Of a DNA stretch of 64,000 bases, positions 22,509 through 34,729 are shown in pieces (within the stretch, counting starts at the first letter, position 1; the number at the start of each line of letters is the position of its first letter). The notes beneath the pieces are model-generated. The model had not been told where the DNA came from and did not search any database. It saw only the letters and a list, made by a program, of their open reading frames with translations. Made by a program: the position numbers and the translations under genes. The stretch is from Prunus persica (taxonomy: Eukaryota > Streptophyta > Magnoliopsida > Rosales > Rosaceae): contig NC_034014.1 in the NCBI RefSeq assembly GCF_000346465.2, positions 29,521,777-29,585,776 of the forward strand, read 5' to 3'.

Positions 22509-23584
22509 TTTCCTTTTTCATTAGAGGACCCCAGAGAAAATTGTGGTGGTAGAAGCACCAAGAGGAAGGGACAAATGGAAGTTTAGGTGGCTTAACGTAA
22601 AAGAGAGAACATGATGGACCCCATAGCTACATGCCCCACCAAAATGTGTGTGGGGGGAATTGAATGTTTATCCACAAATGAGCGGCCATGTCCATCCAAT
22701 GCCAATGGGGATTTAGAAAAAGCCTCATTTGCTTCTTTTCAATCATTCGTTCTTCTTTCATGGATGGTTTGTTTTGGAACTTTATCGTTGAGTGTGATGT
22801 GGTGTGGATTTGGGGCAACAAGAAGTCGTCTCTTCCTATCAACACAAAGAACAACGAGCCCTTTGAGGTTCCCTTCAAATAAAAGAAATCAAAGCAAAAT
22901 ATTATACGTATTTAAATGATTAAGAAGAGTTATTCACGTATTTAATGTTAGTTTGACTCTTAAGTAATTAAGAAGAGTTATTAACGTATTTATTATTTGT
23001 CACGTGCCATAATTATATAATAAATTTGAGATTATCAATTTTATTTTTTTGCACTATGTCCACCTTCATTGAATTAGAAACATTAGAGTTATAAACTTGT
23101 CGTTTATCAAAAAAACTAAATTCTAAAATAACCATTAATGGGAAGAAAATGAAACTAATCCCTAAGTTAGGCCCAAGCACTAAATCTAGCATCTTCTCCC
23201 ACCCCCAAAAAACAAGACCACAATCCAAAAAGAAGGAAAACTTCCCTATCCAGAAAAAAATTCCAAATAAATTTGTAATTTTAAGGACCCCACAGAATAT
23301 AATCATCCACATTGGCACATTGCCATAACCAATACAGAGAATCTCCAACTCAGCATTCATAATACAGTACTTCCATTAGTAATAAATAAATAATTATAAT
23401 TAATTATATTCAGGCTAAAAACCAAAATGATAGTAATTAATATCCACACAAAAAAATAAAAATATTTTATAATTTGAAGGATCCAAATCAGCTAAAATCC
23501 TTGACCCAAAAAAATGCCGATAAAGACCCAAGGAGACAATAGGACAGAGAAACAGAGAAAGGGAGAAAACAGAGGGAGAGAGGG
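22509..23584. other. Intergenic DNA and promoter/5'UTR of the bZIP gene
   Basis: AT-rich with no recognisable gene; open frames such as 22611-22919 lack any family signature. The last 100 bases (A/G-rich, from about 23500) look like the 5'UTR of the bZIP gene. Confidence 0.45.
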
Positions 23585-26500
23585 ATGGATAGGATGTTCT
23601 CAGTGGAGGAAATGTCTGACCAGCTGTGGTCTTCTTCAGCACCACCAGTCAATGAAGCAGACGACGATTTGTCCAAAATGAACCGGAGCGCATCGGAGTG
23701 GGCCTTCCAGCGGTTTCTCCAAGAAACCTCTCCCTACTCACCATCACCCTCACCACCACAGCCACCTCCACCTCCTTCTTCTTCTTCTTCTTCAACTCAC
23801 CATGACCACAACGACGTCGCAGAGATCAAGATGATCAATGCCCACCACCCCAATCCCACTCACGCCCCTAACAACAACAACAACAACAACAACAACAGCA
23901 ACGACTATAATAGCAACAATACGCCGTCGTTTAGCCTGCAACCACCTAATGTTCCCGTTGATTCCGAAGAGTACCAGGCCTTCCTCAAGACCAAGCTCAA
24001 TCTCGCCTGCGCTGCTGTGGCCTTGTCTCGCGTGAAGGTTCGTGTTTTTTTTTCTTCTCCTTCTTGTCATTTTTTAGCTTCGTTCGGTTGCCGAGAAATA
24101 TGATCGAAGTCAAATAAGTGGTTTGAGAATGAAATCCTGTTTGGATGCTCAGAAATCTAAAGGAAAGAAACTGAACTGGAACTTGGAAATTTCTTGAATT
24201 TGGTTTTGTCCGTGAGTGTAAAGTTTAGCTCAAGTTAGCTGTTTTATAGTTTGGTTAGCCTCAAGTAAGATTTTCTTACTGTATATATTTAAAAAAATTA
24301 TTGGGTTTTGATTAATTACTGAAAAATGCAATATTCAAAATTCTTTTTTGTTCGTTTTTGTTTTTGTTTTTCTAGCATTTTCTCGGTATCCAAACAGAGT
24401 GATTAAGTTTATAACTGACTGGTTGGTTTGCATTTTCTCACTCTTTCCCTGGGTAAAACAGACGGTGAAATTGTTTGATAAGCTTGAATATCGTTTGAAC
24501 TGAGCCAACATGTAAACGTAAAAAAGAATACTTTAACTTGGAAGTTGAACCTTTCTTTTGTTGTGGATTTGTGGGACCTTCATGGTAATAGTAAAAGTAA
24601 CATCTGCAATAAACTTAAAGTAAATTTAGGTTTTAGCACAAAAAAAACTTAAAAGGGTGAATTGTTTGGAAGAAAAAGCAGGGCTACAGCCTAAACACAA
24701 AGACATGAATTATGTATGAGAAGAGTAGTAGTACTTTGTTTGTTTAAAGATCGACCCAAGCAAGGCAAGGAATCCACACAAAGTATAAAACTTACTCAAA
24801 CAAGTATAAAGTAGAATTCAAAACCATGCTCCAGTTCTTTATGCTTTTCTCAAACATAAAACTTGAAAGTCCCAAAAGTTGCAGTGTGACCAGGTTCTTC
24901 ATCTCATAATATATCATTCTTCCTACCTGAGAATTCTCATTTGACCCTCATTTCTCTATAAGTTAAACAAAAGCCATGGGATACTTATAGTAGCATGCCT
25001 TAGCAAATTAAAAGCCTTCATCTGGTTCATCTGATTAAATTGAATCACAAGGAATCTGTTCAGCTGAACTATAAGGGTCTTTCGGATTATGCAGGATGAG
25101 AGAGCAATCTGTTCAGAGTGACATGAGAGAGTAACCTCACATACTTAGCAAGGCATGCTGGCCTTTGAACGATAAATGTGCAATCCAGTCTCATATTTGT
25201 CAGCATATATGATTTATACCGTTGTTTGTCAGAATATGATTTATACTTTTTACTTCATCTTTGGTTGAAATAGATTTGAAACCATGTTTGTTTTTATCTG
25301 TATAGATAAACGCTAGCTGATCTATTCTGGTCGTGTGAATAGGGATCTTTGGTAGACAGTCAAGATTCTGCTGTTTTAGCTGGCAGTGGATCACAGGCTT
25401 CCAATACTTCACATTTGGGATCTCAAGCCCCTTCTAAAGGTTTGCATCTGTCTTTTTATGTATTTAGTTATTTGAATCACAAGTCTCATAAAGTAGGTCA
25501 TTTGATCATGTTCTTTCTGCTTTTCTGTGAGATAAAGCTGTTCCACTGAGTACCTAAAGAGCTGAGTATGTTATTATAAGTGAAAAGTTATGCACTTAGA
25601 ATATCACTCTTTTTCCTGTTACCTACGTAGGAGCTGGGTATGATTTATCCAGGCCGCATGATAAGAATGCTAATGCACCAGTTGGCATTCCTTCATTACC
25701 TGCAACACAACATAGATCTGTGGTTCCCGTAAGGCAAGCAACTAGTGGATCATCAAGGGAACTGTCAGATGATGAGGACATTGAAGGAGAAACTGCAATA
25801 ACTGAGAATGTGGACCCTGCTGATGTGAAACGTGTGAGGAGGTAACAATGGTATCTGCTTTTCTGATTGTAAAAATGATTATGACGCATTACATGATAGG
25901 TGTATGAAAACTCAATTATTTAAGGCACAAATTTGTTCATGTGAGACCTAAAATAAGCACATCTAATCTCCATCTCTTGATTAATGAGTTCGTTTGCTTC
26001 AAACTCATCTGGTCTTTTCCAGAATGCTCTCTAATAGAGAGTCGGCTAGACGCTCAAGAAGAAGAAAGCAGGCCCATTTGAGTGAGCTTGAGGCACAGGT
26101 TTGGTCCTTCTTTATTTATTTATTTTTTGGCTTCCGATTTCACTTGCCACCTCTTTTAGTCCCTTGTTTTTGCTTTTTTTTTTGGTCCTTTGATCTTCTA
26201 TAGATTTCCTAACCCAATGTTCTTTATAGGCATCTCAATTAAGAGTTGAGAACTCCTCTCTATTGAAGCGTCTGACTGATGCAGACCGAAAGTACAATGA
26301 AGCAGCTGTTGACAATAGAGTTTTAAAAGCTGATATTGAAACATTGAGAGCAAAGGTAAGCTTGTTATCAGTACCGATTGCTAACTGCTTTCCTAGGCAG
26401 GCTCTTAGAATTGCAAGATGAGGATCAAAACCCACTCATAATGATTACCGGTTTTTCTTTCTTTGGAGAAAAGACACAAGTATTGGTTCAAGATGAAGCA

Positions 26501-26943
26501 AAAGAATTGATATAATTTTGTTATTTCGTCCGCTATAATTCCAGGTAAAGATGGCTGAGGAGACAGTGAAAAGAATTACTGGGTTGAATATGTTCCATGC
26601 CGTGTCAGAGATTTCCTCCATTGGCATGCCACCATTTGATGGAAGCCCTTCAGAGACATCAACAGATGCTGCTGTCCCGGTGCAAGATGACCCAAATCAT
26701 CACTTTTGCCAACCTGCTTCTAATAGCCCTACACCCACTCATGACCTGAGAGTCAAGCATGATTCTGCAGACATCCCTTCAGTTGAAAATGTGCAGCAGA
26801 ATTCTGCAGCTACATCAGCAGATGCCGTGGGGAACAAGATGGGGCGAACACCTTCCCTACACCGAGTAGCTAGCTTAGAGCATCTGCAGAAGCGGATTAG
26901 AGGTGGAAATCCTTCTGGTCCTCATTCCAATGGAGAGCAGTAG
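23585..26943 (+). CDS. Group C bZIP transcription factor (CPRF2 / bZIP9-10-25-63 like)
   Basis: Nuclear bZIP of 453 aa in six exons: 23585-24037, 25343-25439, 25631-25841, 26023-26098, 26230-26355 and 26545-26943. The basic region [20 protein letters not shown] follows the N-x7-R rule (N258, R266), with zipper positions L276, L283, L290, then Ala at 297 and 304, then L311 and L318. The long seven-plus-heptad zipper, the N-terminal [16 protein letters not shown] block and the late [20 protein letters not shown] block are hallmarks of group C factors, which bind ACGT/G-box elements and heterodimerise with group S1 bZIPs in energy, light and seed-protein control. Low-complexity Pro, Ser and Asn runs (an AAC repeat at 23871-23896) lie in exon 1. 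Ser-rich motifs near the C-terminus could be SnRK1 targets, by analogy only. Confidence 0.95.
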
Positions 26944-27542
26944 TTACAAACAGAGTGTTCTTTACATGAGGAAGGACTTTATTAAAGGATGCTTTCAACA
27001 ACCATTGTATTGCATCATTACTTGTGGATTAGTCATGTAAAAATGCTATTCTTTATCCAAAATACACTGATTGATACTTTTACCACTTCCAGTTTGTCAT
27101 GTCATGCATGGAACAGATTATAAACCACTGCAATTATCAATTTTCCTTGGCAGTTACATTGTGTCGTGGTGTGCTCAAGTTTCTGTTTCTTTACATTTCA
27201 TATTCATCATCATTTGAAATCTCTACAAATCCAACAAATAATTCCTGATCGGTATAATTAAACCAGGAGCGATAGATTCACCTCCTTTATTAAATGATAG
27301 GCTTATTGGCTGATGGGCCAAAATAAGGTCTGATACCCTCAATTGCTTATAAAATATAATAAAATGCATTTTACATACAGTACACTTGCTCTTTGCATTA
27401 TCTATAAGAAGTCCTCTAACCACTGAAAATTTTGAAAGTAAATACAAGGTTCAACTTTGAATCTCTTTCTGAATCATGAAGAGTGTGCGGGCACTCTGAA
27501 TAGTTGTCTTTTACCAGCTCAATATTTCACCGACTAGCAAAA
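26944..27542. other. Convergent 3' ends of the bZIP and PPR genes
   Basis: About 600 bp between the stop of the plus-strand bZIP gene and the stop of the minus-strand PPR gene, expected to be two 3'UTRs. No gene seen. Confidence 0.5.
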
Positions 27543-28985
27543 CTACAATCCATCCAGGACATGATTGCTAATGTTTGAAGAAGTTTGAATTGAACTACAA
27601 CCAGCTTTGTTTTCAATTCCCTTAACCTTCATTTCCTGTCTTACCATCTCCACATCCTCCCACCTTTCAGCAGAAGCATAAATGTTCGACAAAGCTACAT
27701 AGTCCTCACTCTTTAGAGTCAAATCTGCACAAGTCTGCGCCGACTGTATGTGGAGCAGCTTCTTCCCCACCTTCTCGCCCATTGCAACATCCCCATGAAC
27801 TTTGCAAGCACTTAGCAAACTCCTCCACAAGACGGCATCAGGTTCAACTGGCATCCCTACTACAAATTCATAGGCTTCTTTCAAGTATCCTCTGCGGCTA
27901 AGCATGTCAACAATGCAACCATAGTGTTGCATCTGAGGCATGACATCAAAGTTGCTCTTCATCATATGGAACAAGTGGAGGCCTTCTTCAACAAGCCCCG
28001 AGTGGCAACAAGCCGAAAGCAAGCTGGTAAAAGTCACTGCATTGGGTTTTATTCCATAAGCCTCCATTACATCCAAAAGCACCAATGCTTCATTTCCCTT
28101 ACCATGAATGGCTAGCCCGGTTGCCATTGCTGTCCAAGTCAAGATATTCTTCTCTTTCATTCGCTTAAAAATGGACAGAGCACCATCAACACATCCACAT
28201 TTTGAGTACATACCAACAAGACCAGTGCCTATAAACACATCATTATGAGGAACCCATATTGCCTTCTCAATATAACCATGTACACAAGCACCAGTTTCCA
28301 ACACACCCAACTGAGAAGCCGCAGAAAGAACACAAACCATTGTAGTATCAGTAGGTTTCACACCACAAACATCATCCAACATGTCTCGAAACAACACTAA
28401 TGCATCACGAGCACTTTCTCTTTGTGAACAATACCCCGTGATCATTGCATTCCACGTAACGCTATTTTTCACAGCCATTTCATCAAACACTCTCCGTGCA
28501 GAAACAAAATCTTTATTACTAGCATAAAAATGTACCAGTGTAGTTTGTACCAAAATGTTTGATACGACATCATGTTTGATGATCCGGGCATGTATTTGGC
28601 TGCCTACTAATAATGTTGACACTGAAGGCAACCTAGCACAAGCTCCAAGAACAAACTTGTAGGTAAAATCATCAAAAATTAAGGTTGCTTTAGATACCCA
28701 ATTGGCAAAAACAAGAATAGAGTCTTTGGGTTGAGTACATCTTATCAAAGTGTTTAAGAGGAATAAGTTTGGCTCATCAAAGTGTTTGAATACAAAATGG
28801 GCATAAAGGTTGGTGCTTTGTGGGTCTGATAAGGCACCGTATTGCTGAATTAGTTTGGCATAAAGGGTGGGCGATTTGAGGAGGCCACTGGTAATCAACT
28901 GGGCATGGGTTCGTTTGAGTTGGTGGGTGGATTTTAGCTTGAGGTTTAGCAGAAAGAGAGCTCTGACTCTTGGGAGATGGTGCAT
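27543..28985 (-). CDS. Pentatricopeptide repeat protein, PLS class with E motif
   Basis: Intronless frame of 480 aa. PPR proteins of this class bind organelle RNA in a sequence-specific way and mostly direct C-to-U editing in mitochondria or plastids. Repeats are visible from about residue 70 on, with typical PLS phrases such as NSVTWNAMITGYCSQ, NDVFIGTGLVGMYSKCG, NILTWTAMATGLAIHG, NAVTFTSLLSACCHSGLVEEG, the MQHYGCIVDMLSRRG block and PDAVLWRSLLSACKVHGD, followed by an E-type region (YVALSNIYASAERWEDVEMVRQ). There is no DYW deaminase domain, so editing would need a partner. The N-terminus is basic and hydroxylated, consistent with organelle import. It resembles the Arabidopsis At3g18970 (MEF20) type, but orthology is not shown here. 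It shares a 368-bp divergent spacer with TatA. Confidence 0.93.
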   Translation of the reverse strand: MHHLPRVRALFLLNLKLKSTHQLKRTHAQLITSGLLKSPTLYAKLIQQYGALSDPQSTNLYAHFVFKHFDEPNLFLLNTLIRCTQPKDSILVFANWVSKATLIFDDFTYKFVLGACARLPSVSTLLVGSQIHARIIKHDVVSNILVQTTLVHFYASNKDFVSARRVFDEMAVKNSVTWNAMITGYCSQRESARDALVLFRDMLDDVCGVKPTDTTMVCVLSAASQLGVLETGACVHGYIEKAIWVPHNDVFIGTGLVGMYSKCGCVDGALSIFKRMKEKNILTWTAMATGLAIHGKGNEALVLLDVMEAYGIKPNAVTFTSLLSACCHSGLVEEGLHLFHMMKSNFDVMPQMQHYGCIVDMLSRRGYLKEAYEFVVGMPVEPDAVLWRSLLSACKVHGDVAMGEKVGKKLLHIQSAQTCADLTLKSEDYVALSNIYASAERWEDVEMVRQEMKVKGIENKAGCSSIQTSSNISNHVLDGL

Positions 28986-29353
28986 GTGAGAGTTCTTGGA
29001 AGTGAACTTCAGTGGAGAAACAACCCAACAGAACAGGGTAGATAGCCGACTTAAACTAAAAAGCTGAGAATTTTTTCAATATTTATTCAATAAAATTTGA
29101 GAATTTATTGCCACAACCACAAGGATGAAACCTCAGTAGCTCATGTGGAAATCATTGGTCAAAATAAATATCCAAAGGTCCCACCTTTCCCCTTATTTTA
29201 TTTATATTTTCTTTTTCTTGGCTGGAGCCACCTTCCCCTTCTTGTTATCTAATCTTCCGCAGCCTACACAAAATTCAACCGAGAACTCCAAAACCTTCAA
29301 AAACCCATAAACTAAAAATTGGAAAAACTAGTAAATAAAAATTCAAAACAATT
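28986..29353. promoter_or_regulatory. Short divergent (possibly bidirectional) promoter region
   Basis: Only 368 bp separates the start codons of the minus-strand PPR gene and the plus-strand TatA gene, so their promoters must overlap or abut. It contains AT-rich tracts and CCTT-rich stretches near 29185-29250 but no clear TATA box in either direction. Confidence 0.5.
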
Positions 29354-31906
29354 ATGGAGATCTCATCTTTTACTCTGTCCACTCCAAGATCCCCACTTTC
29401 GCTCCCTTTCTCATCATCCCAATCCACCTTCTTGACCAACAATGCCACTACCTCTTTATTCCCCAACAAAAACAAGGTCAATAGCGGTGCTTTGGTTCTG
29501 GGCAGGACCAGAACCAGAACAAGAACTGAAAGAGTCAAGAAGGGTCTCACTTGTAACGCTTTGTTTGGTCTTGGGATGCCGGAGCTTGTTGTTATAGCTG
29601 GGGTGGCAGCTTTGGTTTTTGGACCCAAGAAGTTACCTGAAGTGGGCAAGAGTATTGGGAAGACTGTCAAGAGCTTCCAACAGGTTGGTTTCTTTTATCT
29701 TGATCTGTTTCGTTCTTTAGAGAATGGATGACATTTATTGCCAATTTGATTCTTTTTTGTTGTTATTGTTGTTTGTGTGTATGAAAATTGGAAGAAAATC
29801 AAGAACTCAGTTGCACTCAGCTAAATAATGGTTTTGCTCTTCAGAAAACTTATGCAAATTTTGAAATTGCTGCTGCTACTATAGTTCCTGGGAAAAGTGA
29901 GGAAAATAAAATTGGGTACCTAGGTTTTGACTATGTTGTCTAGCTGAAATGGAAAGTCAAATGAAATATTAGAAAGAAAAATAAAGGCACATGCTTGTAC
30001 TAGACTCTAATTGATTGGAGAAAAGACTCAAATGTGTAAGAAGAGGAAGTTTTAAAAGCAATTTTTATGCATTCGTTCTTGCAGTTCTTCTTTTAGATGG
30101 ATTTTGCTTCCTTATAGTATTCCTATGCTTCTTCTATTTTGGTTAAATTACACCACCTCCCCTGGGGTCTAAAGGAAATTGTATCGCTGCAACCTGTACC
30201 TCCTATATTGTAGAAAGAAACTACAGAAATCTCTCGGTTATAGTAGATTTTACAGTATCCTTTAATGCAGGACATATAGTTTTCGTCTAAGGTAGCTTTC
30301 ATTAGAAGTTCCGGTATTGGGGTAGAAATTTTGAAGTTATAATATGGTGTTCAAAATGATAATGACAATAATGTAGACAATATTGGTCTATGTAATAAAT
30401 CTTTCCGACTCCGTTACACTCAATATAAGAGACAAAAGAGAACTAGGAAGAAGATGACACAGAAACTAGAAGCTTCTCCACAATTCAATATTATAACAAA
30501 GGTTAGTATAACTGCAAAAATGAAGGGAAGTCATTATTTCTACACCCTCCCAGCCCTGGATACACCATAACACTAAGTTTGGTACAAAGGATTTAGGAAT
30601 GGGAACAAATAAAATGATAATTTTACAAGAAGATTCTAGCACTTCCCTTCTAATATATGCAATATCATACCTGAGCAATTGTACTCCTTTCCTTTCTTTA
30701 TTCATACCAAGATTAAGGGGGAAAAACACACTCCTCTTCATCCTCCCCTTCTTCCACTTATCAAAAAATAAGTATTAGATTACTAATCCCATTTTTCCTA
30801 TTGTATCCAACCCTCCTTTTTACCAAACATAGTGCATCTTCAGAGAATATTTGGTGAATCTTGTTCCATTGATCTATATACTACAAATTTCTTTAGTTTT
30901 CTTCAATACAGGATAGAGTGACAAATGGCCAGATTGTATTATTTAGGGGTTCGGGGGGAGGTGAAAGAAAATGCGTCCCAGCAATTGCCTATGCAGTATT
31001 TTATCAAATCGAGATGGTCATTGCACCATACCTTGACCATTTTGGTTTGATTCACTCTTTTTCATCTCAGTCTTTCCATTTCCTCCCGTTTACTTGAACT
31101 ATTTCTTTTTTATAAAAACGAAAAAATAACTCCCAGAAAAACATCTTCACTTAAAAAGAAAGGTGGAGAAGTCAGTCTTGCGAAGCACCTTCTTTCAGTT
31201 AGTGACTAGGCCTCCGTGCTTTCCAGTTCATATAATCTACCTACCTAATCTTCAATATTGTATTTACTGTACTCAAATTTTGAGGTGTGTGATGTGAGGA
31301 TTGGGAGAAAAGGAGAGGGATCAATTGATTGTGAGCAGACGGATGCATATAGACGTCAAATAGTTATTATGTGGCACAACTTTAAACTCAGTTAGCAGTA
31401 TGTAATTCATTGATGGTCACCAAACACAACACCCTCTAGTATTCCCAGAGGAAAAAGAAGAAAAAAAAAAAGTTCTGAACCCTAACCCTGAGTATAGCAT
31501 AAAGCTTCTTTTTGCATTGTAAAGGTTTTTTTTCCCCCTTTTATGTAACTTTGTCTGAGGGTTAATTTTGTATTTAAAAATGTTATTAAATGGGTGGGGA
31601 AGGTAAAAGACTAATTTTAATGTTGCTACTTTCTATCAATGTGCGTGAGTAAGTGAATGATGGAATGACTTGAAATCTTGAACACAGTGATTTTTTAATG
31701 TCTAATGATCTCATTTGGGCCGGCTTCCTTTCCATGCTCCTCATAAGAGTGTATTTTGAATCATTCCTCTGTAAATCTTGCAGGCAGCAAAGGAGTTTGA
31801 GACAGAGCTTAAAAAAGAACCTGAGGCACTCACAGAGACACCTACAGCTGTGAGTGAAGAAGAAAAACAAGAAGTCAAGGTCTCAAGCTCACAGGAAAAC
31901 GCATAA
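29354..31906 (+). CDS. TATA: Sec-independent protein translocase TatA, chloroplastic (Tha4)
   Basis: The pore-forming subunit of the thylakoid delta-pH/Tat pathway, which moves folded proteins with twin-arginine signals into the lumen together with Hcf106 (TatB) and TatC. Two exons, 29354-29683 and 31784-31906, give 150 aa; the intron is 2.1 kb. Residues 1 to about 67 form a Ser/Thr-rich, acid-poor plastid transit peptide. The mature part begins near LFGLGMPELVVIAGVAALV, with the single membrane helix containing the conserved E77, then the FGPKKLPE hinge (89-96), an amphipathic helix (VGKSIGKTVKSFQQ) and an acidic tail, the normal TatA order. An Arg-Thr repeat (RTRTRTRT) sits in the transit peptide. 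TatB is excluded because the tail is short. Confidence 0.96.
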
Positions 31907-34409
31907 AGGTTGTAGTGATCCCTCAGTCGACGCATTCTCTATTTTTTGTTGTGCTGTAAGTTTAGGACAAGAGTACGATTTAATACAGATCATTATGTGG
32001 AATATTTTCCTCTGGAACTGTATGTTTACCACTGTCACCGATAATCTATTAAGAATTTGCTAAGTTAGATCAGCAAAAGCTGCTTTCTTTTGTTGAGGAT
32101 GCAAGTTTTGCACTTTGACTTGAACTCAAATTGGTTTCTTAAAAATGATCCAAATTTTACGTTCCCTTCTTCTACTGTGTTGTTGTGTTGCATGTCAGGC
32201 TCATTGAGGGGGAAAATAATTATTACCAAAAAAAGTTAAAGAAAAAAGGAAAACTTTTTGCTTTAAAAATAAGAAAGATGAGCTTCTGAATGAGGTGAGA
32301 GTGAGAGATACTTTCCCGAAAGCAGGTTCAAGGTGTCTTATAGTGTAAGCAGCAGCCCTAACACTAAACTGTTTCGCAGATAATGGATTGGTGGTCCTTG
32401 AAGATGGCACTAAAAATTATAAATCATTTCTAAAAGCTATTTTCTTTCATTAATATTCTTTGGTTGCAACTTCTGCAAGCTCTTTAACAGGTGCTCAAAT
32501 TAGATATAGAAGTAAATTAATACAAGAAATACATAATCTTTGTCAACGTCGTTTAAGCTTTATACAATTTTATATCACATGCTTTTTGCCCTGATTGCTC
32601 AATCATACAATATTTTTCAAAAGTAATCTAAAAGCATGCAATTATAACAGGTTATGATGCACTAATGATATGTATGGGGTTGTTGTCTTTGTGCCCGACT
32701 TCACTACTTTTTTTTTTCTTTCTTTTTTGTGGTGAAATACTCAAGTAATTTCAAAACAAGGCATAATTAACAATAAAAATTGCACAAGAGTAATATTTTG
32801 GGGTTTAATTAACTTTTTTCCCCTCAGTTTCTGGCTTAAATCTTGTAATTTCGGTTCCTTATGAAGGGCTAAGATCATTTTCATGTTGAATTATAAGAAA
32901 GCAACTCCACTAACTAAACAAAGAGCACCGACCCCAGTAAAGGCAACGAATTAAAAACTAGAAAGATAGCAACCTTTTGTTTTGTGTATTTAATTTAAAG
33001 TTTTGAGAGATGCAATGGATGGACAATGAAAATCTCACTAGTCAGCTAGGCCCGAGCCCTCAGCCAGCCAGCCCTATTCTTTTCTTTTTTTGTCAACATC
33101 TCAATTTGGGCTACTAATTAATATCAATTTATCAAACCCAAGTTTATGACCCACTTAAATTTCACTATTTTCCTTTTCTTTCTTTAAAAAAAAAAAGTAA
33201 ATTAATAAAATTAAAGATTGGATGAAAAAATGAAAGCTGTCACATTCGAGGAAAGAAGAAACCCCCATTCTCCTCATAAGACGTGCAGGGAGTGAGTTAG
33301 AGTTAGAGAAGATGAAATTTTAAAAATAATCATAATCATGGAGTCATAGCCCCTTTTTTTTAATTTTTTTTTTAAAAAGGACTGAGTGGGATGGATGACC
33401 CCAATTATGGAAAGCTTAATGACGTGTACAAAACATAAAACCTGATTTTCGGGTTGTAAAAAGTTGGATGATACAAATCTGGTGTGACTGGGGACTTGTT
33501 TTTATGATTTTTTTTTTTTTCTTCTGAGGAGGGGTTATTTTTGTTGGTTTGATGCAAGATAGTGTGCCTTTTGGGAATCAGGTAGAGTTTCGTTTCGTAG
33601 GCTCCCTAACCCTACCCTAATTAAGTATTTCTTGTTTTGGTGAGAGAATGAGAGATAAAACAAGAAGCAAAAACGGATAACAAAAATACAAAGTATCTTC
33701 TCTCCCTATGGATCATTGAATTGAATTTCATAAATAAATTTTAAAAAATAAAACGCAGTGTCAATAATAACCTTACTAGTAATTAGTCTAGTTTTTTTAA
33801 TACAAGTTATAGTCTAAACTAAAAAGAAGGAGAATTTCTCACACACACTCAATTATGATATTATATAAAATTTCTTATCTGCAAATTAAGACCGTAATTA
33901 GTCTAGTTTAAGTTAAAATCTTGTTATCATAAAAAATGGAAAGCTAAAACATAAAGACCTCTTGTCTTGTCAGCGCGTAGGGCTATACCAGTAGTCCCAC
34001 CACGATTGCATATTTGAGAAAAAGACTGCAAATTTTGCTGATTGCTCTCTCTCTTTCTCTGTTTCTCTATGTGTGTGTGTCTCTCTCTATAAGTTGAAAG
34101 TTGAAACCATAAATCAGAGTCACGCACGAACAAATTTCCCAACCCAAGTCAGAGTTCAGAGCCCAAAAGCAAAGGAATTCAGAACCCAAAAAGAGAAGGT
34201 TTTCAGAAAGCACTTATTTCTCTCTCACCTTTTCTTCTCTTCTCTCTCACACTGTCTTTCCTTCTTTCTTTCTTTCTTTCTTTCTTTCAAAACCAAAAAA
34301 CTCCAACCACAACCCATACTCAACTGTAAAACCAGCTCAACCCAACCCTCTTGAAATCCCCAATACCATTTCCGGGTTATCGGGTCTGAGGACACCCATT
34401 TCACCAACA

Positions 34410-34472
<63 letters not shown>

Positions 34473-34729
34473 TTGGCTACCCAAAAACCTACTTCTTAAA
34501 TTCTCCCCCAGTGTTCCCAAAACCCAATGCTTCCCATAAACATAAAATAAAATAAACAGAGAAGACACACACACACACACTCTCTCTCTCTCTCCCTCCC
34601 TCCCTCGAAGGGGCTCAAGAACCCAGCTTTAATTCCTTGTCCACCAAAGTCTTCATTTTTCTTACTGTAAATTGCACGACTCTCTGAACAATTACAGTAA
34701 GGGGAAAAAGAAAAAGTAGTTGGTGGAAT
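31907..34729. other. Intergenic DNA, promoter and 5'UTR of the bHLH gene
   Basis: About 2.8 kb without a recognisable gene. The left part should hold the TatA 3'UTR. From about 34000 on the sequence is CT-rich with several microsatellites (TTTC at 34261-34288, CT at 34415-34469, CA/CT at 34568-34600), typical of a long plant 5'UTR. Confidence 0.45.
34415..34469. repeat. CT dinucleotide microsatellite
   Basis: Uninterrupted TC repeat of about 55 bases in the probable 5'UTR or core promoter of the UNE12-like bHLH gene; likely polymorphic. Confidence 0.95.
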
